5,501 nucleotides of DNA from Gemmatimonadaceae bacterium (GTDB lineage: Bacteria > Gemmatimonadota > Gemmatimonadetes > Gemmatimonadales > Gemmatimonadaceae), in assembly GCA_025356185.1 (NCBI GenBank), contig JANXUN010000230.1, positions 1-5,501 of the forward strand, in the 5' to 3' direction. Under the pieces are notes generated by a model. That model did not search any database and had not been told where the DNA came from. It worked only from the letters and a program-made list of their open reading frames with translations. Shown piece after piece: positions 1 to 4,829 of this stretch; position 1 is the first letter of the stretch, and every line of letters begins with the position of its first letter. The position numbers were made by a program, and so were the translations under genes.

Positions 1-423
1 GCCCTCGCCCCCGTCCAGACGATTCCCGGACGCAGCCTCGCGCGCAAGCGCTTGGAGCGTCGCGTTTTGACGGTCTCGCTCGGCGCTCTTTCTATTTGGG
101 CCCTCGTTCTCGTTGGCATCAACATTTCCGCTTCGACCCAGCAAGCGGAGGCGCGCGTCAGCATCGACAAGAGCTTTTCGCGCGTCCATCAGAAACAGCG
201 TGAATATCGCTCCCAAACGGGTCAGTTTGCCGCGTGGCCGGAGCTCGCGAAGCGCGGGGAACGACTGCCCACGGCCCAATCAGCGATTAAATGGAATGCA
301 GACCAATCGCACTGGTTTCTGTCCATTCGCGATCGCGACTCAGGGCTGATCTGCGATCGAACGGGTGAGATCTTCGACGAGGAGTGGTCGGAACGCGTCT
401 CGGTGTGTCGTCTCCCGAAGTAG
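1..423 (+). CDS. Small single-pass membrane protein, pilin-like extracytoplasmic part (5' end probably outside the window)
   Basis: I do not recognise the family. The frame is open from base 1 to the TAG at 421-423. The only start codon inside the window is TTG at 52, which has no ribosome-binding site, so the true start probably lies upstream. Counting from that TTG (123 residues), a basic stretch (RSLARKRLERR, partly before the TTG) precedes one hydrophobic segment at about residues 5-25, a typical inner-membrane signal anchor. The remaining ~95 residues are polar. They include an Y-x-x-x-x-G-x-F segment followed by a Leu (EYRSQTGQFAAWPEL, about 51-65) and two cysteines near the C terminus (C101, C119). 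This arrangement recalls the globular part of type IV pilin-like proteins, but the usual prepilin motif (G then F/M-T-x-x-E) is not visible, so the likeness is only an inference. The receptor gene follows after 39 nt on the same strand and may be co-transcribed. Confidence 0.6.
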   Translation, partial: ALAPVQTIPGRSLARKRLERRVLTVSLGALSIWALVLVGINISASTQQAEARVSIDKSFSRVHQKQREYRSQTGQFAAWPELAKRGERLPTAQSAIKWNADQSHWFLSIRDRDSGLICDRTGEIFDEEWSERVSVCRLPK

Positions 424-434
424 TTGGCCAACTA
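421..434. promoter_or_regulatory. 14-bp perfect palindrome at the stop codon of the first gene
   Basis: TAGTTGGCCAACTA is its own reverse complement over all 14 bases. It begins with the TAG stop of the upstream gene and ends 28 nt before the receptor ATG. It could be a dimeric-regulator operator for the receptor gene. In RNA it could form a 5-bp stem with a GGCC loop, but no T-run follows, so it is not a good intrinsic terminator. The role is inference; only the symmetry is seen. Confidence 0.35.
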
Positions 435-462
435 ATACGGACTCGACAATCGACGAGCAGCT

Positions 463-2643
463 ATGCACTCTGCACGGGTGCAAACCTCTCCTCGATTTCT
501 GTTTGGCGCCGCCGCGATCTGCGTGGCCCTGAGCGCTACGATTGTCTCCGTGGGCGCTGCGCAGGCCACCTCGTCGCAGACCGCCGATTCAACGGCGAAA
601 ACGGTCCTGCGCCCTGTTTCTGTGACCGTCACGCGCGATGCCGCGCGCTCGCCGTTTGAATTGCCGTTTGCAACGACGCGCGCAACGCCCGACGCGCAAC
701 GTCCGGGTCAACGACGGCTCTCAGTCAGCGATCTTTTGCTCGGCGTTCCCGGCGTTGTTGTGCAAGAGCGAGCCAACCCGTCACAAGATCCGCGCATGAC
801 GGTGCGTGGATTCGGCGCGCGCTCAGCATTTGGCGTGCGCGGAGTACGTGTGTTGCGCGATGGTGTACCGCTCTCGCTTCCCGACGGTCAAACACCGATT
901 GATTGGCTGGAACTCGAGAGTGTCGGCAGTCTGGATGTTGTGCGCGGTACCGCTGCGGCGCTGTACGGCAACGCGGCGGGAGGAGTCGTCGATTTTCATT
1001 CGCGAGCGCCACTCGCGTCTCCGCTTGCTGTCGATGCGCGGTGGTGGAACGGAGGCGGACTGTCACGCACGACGGCGACGATTACCAGCGCGCAGGCGTC
1101 GTTGCACGACGGCGCGGCGCCGTTGCTGCACGATGCGGGCATGCTGATGACGGGCACGCGCACGCGAGGTCCCGGTCCGCGGCAGTGGTCTACGCTCGAT
1201 GCACAACACGCATTCGCGCGTGCGTTCACCAACATAGGACGCACGCGTGTTGAGGTGCAGGGCACATACTACGACACGCCGCGCGCTGAGAATTCGGGCG
1301 CGATCACCGCGGCAGAATTGGCGAGTGATCCGCGCTTACCTGATTCGCTCAACATCACCAAACGCTCACGGAAAGCGGTGCAACACCGGCAGGTCACGTT
1401 GATCGCATCGCATGGAACGGACGCGGCGTCGGTTGATGCGTCGATTTTCACCGGTACAAGATCGCTCGACAATCCGTTGCCGTTCGCGATCGTTGCTGTC
1501 GGTCGCGCGGTTTCCGGCGGATCACTGCGCGGCACGCTGCGTGAAACACGAACGCCCTGGCCGCTGCGATTCACTGCCGGTGTCGATGCGCAGCGGCAGG
1601 ATGACGCGCGGCTCAACTTTGAGAATTGCGCCGATGTTGTGAGTGGAGCGCCCACAACCAAGTGTCCGGCGATCGGCACCGAACGTGGCGCGATTCGTCT
1701 GGATCAGCGCGAGGTTGTGCGTGGGCTCGGCGCATTTGCACGAGTCGAAGCCGAAGCACCCGGACATGTATTTGTCAGTGCCGCAGCACGACGCGATCAG
1801 GTGAAGTTTGCGGTTACTGATCATTTTATTACGACGTCAAACGCCGACGACTCTGGCAATCGCACGCTAGCATCCACCACGCCGATGCTCGGGATCGCAT
1901 GGCGCGCGCGACCTGCCACATCGGTGTTTGTAAATTGGACGTCGGCATTCGAAACGCCAACGATCACCGAACTCACGAATCAAGACAATGGCGCGGCTGG
2001 TCTGAACTCGTCGCTGAATCCGCAAACGACGCGCACCGTCGAAGCAGGGGTGCAGTCGCTCATTGGCAGTCGTGTGCGTGTTGATCTCGCGTCGTTTCGC
2101 GCCGTCGTACATGATGAACTCGTGCCCTTTGACGTTCCCGGCCAAGCTGGTCGTCGCGCGTTTCGCAACGCAGGCCAAACCACACGCACGGGCATCGAAT
2201 CGAGCGTGCTGGCTTCGTTACCTCTGGTGGACGTCGGTGCGTCATACACGTACTCGCACTTTCGTTTTGATCGATACATCGTGGGCACGACGAGCTACGC
2301 TGGCAATCCGATTCCCGGCATTCCGAATCAGATGGCGCAGCTGTGGAGCACGGTGCGGTCGCACGGCGGTTTCGCGACGATAGAAACAACGATGTCGTCG
2401 CGGGTCACCGCCGACGACGCCGCACTTATCACCGCCGCCGGATTCGCGGTGTGGTCAGTGCGCGGCGGCTACAGCGGCAGCGCGTGGATGCAACGGCTCG
2501 GTGTCGAACCCACTGCCGGCGTCGATAATGTGTTCGATCGTCACTACGCGCCGAGCGTCGTGATTAACGCGACGCGCAATCGGTACTTCGAGCCGGGACT
2601 CATGCGGCGCGTGTGGGTGTCCGTGAAGGTCAGCGGACGGTAA
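463..2643 (+). CDS. TonB-dependent outer-membrane receptor
   Basis: Outer-membrane active transporter of 726 residues that would import a scarce substrate, powered by TonB-ExbB-ExbD. A signal peptide is clear: charged start, hydrophobic core at about 12-31, and an AQA cleavage site at 33-35. A TonB box-like strand (PVSVTVTR, about 51-58) follows. The plug domain spans about 62-182, with the hallmarks RMTVRGFGARSAFGVRG (111-127), a DGVPLSLPDGQT segment, VVRGTAAALYGNAAGGV near 159-175, and no extra N-terminal domain. The rest (~190-726) is a 22-strand-type barrel of normal length. Cys389 and Cys401 probably form a disulfide in a surface loop. The RGFGxRSxFGVRG/DGxPxxxPDGQ signature resembles, from memory, the YncD/PqqU and FecA-like branch, so iron-chelate or PQQ uptake is possible, but the substrate cannot be assigned. 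The ATG is chosen because it gives the signal peptide; only a weak GAG lies 5 nt upstream. The C terminus ends in SGR rather than an aromatic residue, and its last codons overlap the sppA end. Confidence 0.93.
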   Translation: MHSARVQTSPRFLFGAAAICVALSATIVSVGAAQATSSQTADSTAKTVLRPVSVTVTRDAARSPFELPFATTRATPDAQRPGQRRLSVSDLLLGVPGVVVQERANPSQDPRMTVRGFGARSAFGVRGVRVLRDGVPLSLPDGQTPIDWLELESVGSLDVVRGTAAALYGNAAGGVVDFHSRAPLASPLAVDARWWNGGGLSRTTATITSAQASLHDGAAPLLHDAGMLMTGTRTRGPGPRQWSTLDAQHAFARAFTNIGRTRVEVQGTYYDTPRAENSGAITAAELASDPRLPDSLNITKRSRKAVQHRQVTLIASHGTDAASVDASIFTGTRSLDNPLPFAIVAVGRAVSGGSLRGTLRETRTPWPLRFTAGVDAQRQDDARLNFENCADVVSGAPTTKCPAIGTERGAIRLDQREVVRGLGAFARVEAEAPGHVFVSAAARRDQVKFAVTDHFITTSNADDSGNRTLASTTPMLGIAWRARPATSVFVNWTSAFETPTITELTNQDNGAAGLNSSLNPQTTRTVEAGVQSLIGSRVRVDLASFRAVVHDELVPFDVPGQAGRRAFRNAGQTTRTGIESSVLASLPLVDVGASYTYSHFRFDRYIVGTTSYAGNPIPGIPNQMAQLWSTVRSHGGFATIETTMSSRVTADDAALITAAGFAVWSVRGGYSGSAWMQRLGVEPTAGVDNVFDRHYAPSVVINATRNRYFEPGLMRRVWVSVKVSGR

Positions 2644-4516
2644 GAACGAACGGCAGTCGCGCGTACACCCCGCGCGGATCGTTGTACGTCAGCATGACGC
2701 CCACCTGCGACATCAGATCGCGCGCTAACTGTTGCGCGCGGCCAGGTCCCGATAGCGTCGGCGCGCTTGCGAGTGCCGCGCTGATTGACGCCACCGGCTG
2801 TGGCTTCCGTTCAAACAGTTCTTTCAACACATCGGCGGTGCTGCGCGCACGCGGATACTCGCGTACTTCATAATCACCGGTAAGCGTTGCCAGTGACGCC
2901 GCACTCTTCACTGCAGCATCAAGACCGCCGATGGAGTCCACCAATCCAATGCGCATTGCATCGGTGCCCGACCACACGCGACCTTCGGCGATCGCGCGCA
3001 CCGAGTCCGCTGTGAGACCGCGCGCCGTCGCTACGCGATTGATAAAGGCCGCGTACACCGCATCGGTCCCGCGTTGGAGCACCGCCATCTCGGCTGCCGT
3101 TCGAGGACGGGCGAGCGAAAAAATATCCGCGTAGCGACCCGTGGATACGGTATCAAACGTGATGCCGTGATCCGCGGCGATCTTCTGCATGTTGGGCACG
3201 AGCGCAAACACCCCGATGGAGCCTGTAATCGTGTTGGGCTGCGCAAATACACGCGTCGCTGCGGTCGTGATCCAGTAGCCGCCACTCGCCGCATAGGTGC
3301 CCATCGAGACGACAATGGGCTTCACTTTTTTGGTAAGCGCCAATTCGCGCTGAATCTTTTCGGAGGCGATCGCGCTTCCGCCGGGGCTGTTCACACGCAG
3401 CACCACCGCTTTCACCGATACGTCTGCGCGAACCTTACGCAACTCGCGTGCAAGTCCATCGCCACCAATGTTGCCGCGATCGCCTTGCCCATCGACGATA
3501 TCTCCTTCGGCATACACGATCGCGACGTTTTGCTTTGCGCCAAACACGCGCGCCCGCGCGCCCGCGACTGGCGCATATTCCTCGAGCGTCACTTGCGGCA
3601 ACGCGGGCGTGCTCGCCGCCGAGTTAGTGTCAGCCTTCGTCGCAGCGGCACTCACCGTCGTCGCCGACTTCGTGCCGCTGAGCGTGTGCAGATCCGCTAA
3701 CACTTCGTCAAAGTACCCGACGCGATCTATCAACTTGGCGGCAAGTGCGTCGGCCGGCATGATGATGCCTTGCGTGTCGACGACCGTTTGCAACGTCGTC
3801 GTGTCGATGCCTCGACTTTCTGCGATGCCGCGTTTGACCTCGCTCCACATCTCGCCCAAATACGCTTTCGTCATGAGACGATTTTCGGGGCTCATGTCTT
3901 TGCGCGTGAACGGTTCGACGGCGGCCTTAAATCGGCCCACGCGACTCACCTGTACGCCAATGCCGTACTTCTCAAGCAGCCCCGCAAAGAACACCTGTTC
4001 GGACGACATGCCGGGCAGCACGAGCGATCCAAACGGATCAAGTGTGATCGTCGACGCCGCACTGGCAACGTAATAATCTTTGGTTTCTGGGTTAACCAAA
4101 TACGCGTGCACAGGCTTCTTCGAACGGCGAAAGTCGGCGATCGCAGCACGCAACTCGCGCATCGCGGCGTACCCCGAACCGTACCCTGTGGCGTTGATGC
4201 TGCCGCGCATCAGCACGCCACTAATGTCGTCGTCGCCTGCGGCAGCACGCAGCGCAATGATCGCGGAACGCAGTGGGATCGTGTTCTGTCCGCCGGCAAG
4301 GAACACCTCGTCGAGCGCAGACCGTCGCTCCGTCGCGGCAGGCGCGTCGACAAACGTCTGATCCAAATCCACGACCAAGATGGACCCTTTGCGGACGGTG
4401 GTCGGCGCGTCGCCGGTGGCCGCTGCCGCGATCCCCAAAATCAGCACGAGACCACCAACCACGCACATCGCGATGGTGACGAGATTCGCAGCAATCGCCG
4501 TAAAGAACGCTTTCAT
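2630..4516 (-). CDS. sppA: Signal peptide peptidase SppA, 67-kDa double-domain type
   Basis: Membrane-anchored serine protease of family S49 that degrades cleaved signal peptides and other membrane-associated peptides from the outer face of the inner membrane. It is 628 residues, close to the E. coli protein (618). Residues ~7-34 form the single N-terminal membrane anchor. The N-terminal S49 domain covers about 45-275 and carries the general-base lysine, Lys197, in SRVGRFKAAVEPF. The C-terminal domain covers about 330-545 and carries the nucleophile, Ser411, in MGTYAASGGYW, preceded by LRVNSPGGSA and followed by TGSIGVF. These match the Lys209/Ser409 dyad of E. coli SppA, so the enzyme should be active. 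An Ala/Ser/Thr-rich linker (about 281-306) separates the halves. The start is supported by GGAG 6 nt upstream. The gene is divergent from the dehydrogenase, convergent with the receptor (14-bp 3' overlap), and preceded by a possible small in-frame ORF. Confidence 0.96.
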   Translation of the reverse strand: MKAFFTAIAANLVTIAMCVVGGLVLILGIAAAATGDAPTTVRKGSILVVDLDQTFVDAPAATERRSALDEVFLAGGQNTIPLRSAIIALRAAAGDDDISGVLMRGSINATGYGSGYAAMRELRAAIADFRRSKKPVHAYLVNPETKDYYVASAASTITLDPFGSLVLPGMSSEQVFFAGLLEKYGIGVQVSRVGRFKAAVEPFTRKDMSPENRLMTKAYLGEMWSEVKRGIAESRGIDTTTLQTVVDTQGIIMPADALAAKLIDRVGYFDEVLADLHTLSGTKSATTVSAAATKADTNSAASTPALPQVTLEEYAPVAGARARVFGAKQNVAIVYAEGDIVDGQGDRGNIGGDGLARELRKVRADVSVKAVVLRVNSPGGSAIASEKIQRELALTKKVKPIVVSMGTYAASGGYWITTAATRVFAQPNTITGSIGVFALVPNMQKIAADHGITFDTVSTGRYADIFSLARPRTAAEMAVLQRGTDAVYAAFINRVATARGLTADSVRAIAEGRVWSGTDAMRIGLVDSIGGLDAAVKSAASLATLTGDYEVREYPRARSTADVLKELFERKPQPVASISAALASAPTLSGPGRAQQLARDLMSQVGVMLTYNDPRGVYARLPFVLTVR

Positions 4517-4519
4517 CGA

Positions 4520-4651
4520 CTACTCCACAGTGCCCAACGGTGTGAAACCGCAATCGCGGTCCGAGCGTGATGTCCGGACCATGCGCAGGAAAGCTATCGC
4601 CGAGTCCATGTCGGCATTTTGTTGTACGGACACGGCGGCGATCAATAACAT
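4520..4651 (-). CDS. Possible 43-residue leader ORF just upstream of and in frame with sppA
   Basis: I do not recognise this peptide and it may not be a gene. On the minus strand an ATG at 4651 opens 43 codons ending with TAG at 4522-4520, only 3 nt (one codon, TCG) before the sppA ATG and in the same frame. The peptide begins MLLIAAVSVQQ, has a helix-like middle (DMDSAIAFLRMV, about 14-25) and a polar end with one Cys (residue 34). GGTGA, a fair Shine-Dalgarno match, lies 10 nt before the ATG. The frame stays open further upstream to a TTG at 4699 (59 residues), which has no ribosome site. Its stop overlaps the sppA ribosome-binding region, which would allow translational coupling. Against it: small size, no known homologue, and unremarkable codon use. 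A chance open frame in GC-rich DNA is the main alternative. Confidence 0.3.
   Translation of the reverse strand: MLLIAAVSVQQNADMDSAIAFLRMVRTSRSDRDCGFTPLGTVE
4523..4526 (-). promoter_or_regulatory. Ribosome-binding site of sppA
   Basis: On the minus strand GGAG lies 6 nt before the sppA ATG. Its last G is followed directly by the TAG stop of the small upstream ORF, so ribosomes ending that ORF would stop over the sppA initiation region. This fixes the sppA start at 4516. Confidence 0.65.
4547..4580 (-). other. Two overlapping inverted repeats in the sppA leader
   Basis: ACCGC-AATC-GCGGT (4547-4560, 5-bp stem with a 4-nt loop) and GGTCCG-11 nt-CGGACC (4558-4580, 6-bp stem) share bases 4558-4560, so the two hairpins cannot both form completely in the sppA leader RNA. 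There is no T-run after either. They may be chance structures; the overlap is what makes them worth recording. Confidence 0.25.
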
Positions 4652-4664
4652 GACGGTACCGTCA
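4651..4664. promoter_or_regulatory. 14-bp perfect palindrome in the divergent spacer
   Basis: TGACGGTACCGTCA is a perfect 14-bp palindrome lying between the two divergent genes, 135 bp from the sppA ATG and 166 bp from the dehydrogenase ATG. It is a candidate operator for a dimeric regulator of one or both genes. On the minus strand it overlaps the ATG of the small ORF and separates that ATG from its GGTGA; as RNA it could fold into a 5-bp stem with a GUAC loop that would cover the start. I do not recognise it as the site of a named regulator. Confidence 0.4.
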
Positions 4665-4717
4665 CCTTTGCCCTTGCCGGTCGCTTTGATCTCACACAAT
4701 CTTTAGGAACCGGAAAG

Positions 4718-4822
4718 CTCCCGTCTCCCGTCTCCCGTCTCCCGTCTCCCGTCTCCCGTCTCCCGTCTCCCGTCTCCCGTCTCCCGCGCTTCGTCTCCCG
4801 TCTCCCGTCTCCCGTCTCCCGT
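4718..4822. repeat. Heptamer tandem array (CTCCCGT)x15, two units degenerate
   Basis: Nine perfect CTCCCGT units (4718-4780) are followed by 14 bp (4781-4794: CTCCCGC then GCTTCGT), which equals exactly two altered units, and then four perfect units (4795-4822). Total length is 105 bp, 15 units in one unbroken 7-bp phase. The plus strand is almost all pyrimidine apart from the single G in each unit; the minus strand has GGG runs separated by AGAC. The array has no stop codon in any frame and none of the spacers a CRISPR needs. It ends 7 nt before the dehydrogenase start codon and so occupies its 5' leader and ribosome-binding position. Confidence 0.97.
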
Positions 4823-4829
4823 CTACCCC

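Larger units (their letters stand above)
4517..4829. other. 313-bp divergent spacer between sppA and the acyl-CoA dehydrogenase gene
   Basis: This is the only gap of this size in the window. It must hold the promoters of both divergent genes, yet I could not identify a convincing -35/-10 pair on either strand. From left to right it contains the possible small ORF before sppA with two overlapping inverted repeats inside it (4547-4560 and 4558-4580), a 14-bp palindrome (4651-4664), an unremarkable stretch (4665-4717), and the heptamer array that runs almost to the dehydrogenase ATG. Confidence 0.7.

Noticed and set aside
327..338. 12-bp palindrome TCGCGATCGCGA as an operator
   Set aside because: It lies inside a coding region and is built from the common GCGATCGC word, so composition explains it.
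421..434. Intrinsic terminator after the first gene
   Set aside because: The stem is short and no T-run follows; it is better kept as a palindrome of unknown role.
3074..3700. 208-codon open frame on + within sppA
   Set aside because: It is antisense to conserved SppA sequence including the region around the PGG motif, is rich in Arg/His as shadow frames in GC-rich DNA are, and has no recognisable domain.
3770..4570. 266-codon open frame on + across the sppA 5' half
   Set aside because: Antisense shadow of the N-terminal SppA domain; Arg/His-rich with no motif, and the sppA frame is unambiguous.
4674..4702. Promoter for the dehydrogenase (TTGCCG, 17 nt, CAATCT)
   Set aside because: The -10 matches the consensus at only two of six positions; no pair in the spacer was convincing.
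4380..4706. 108-codon + strand open frame through the spacer
   Set aside because: Its first half is antisense to the sppA membrane anchor and its end is featureless; the minus-strand small ORF has a better start context.
4718..4822. CRISPR array
   Set aside because: The unit is 7 bp with no spacers.
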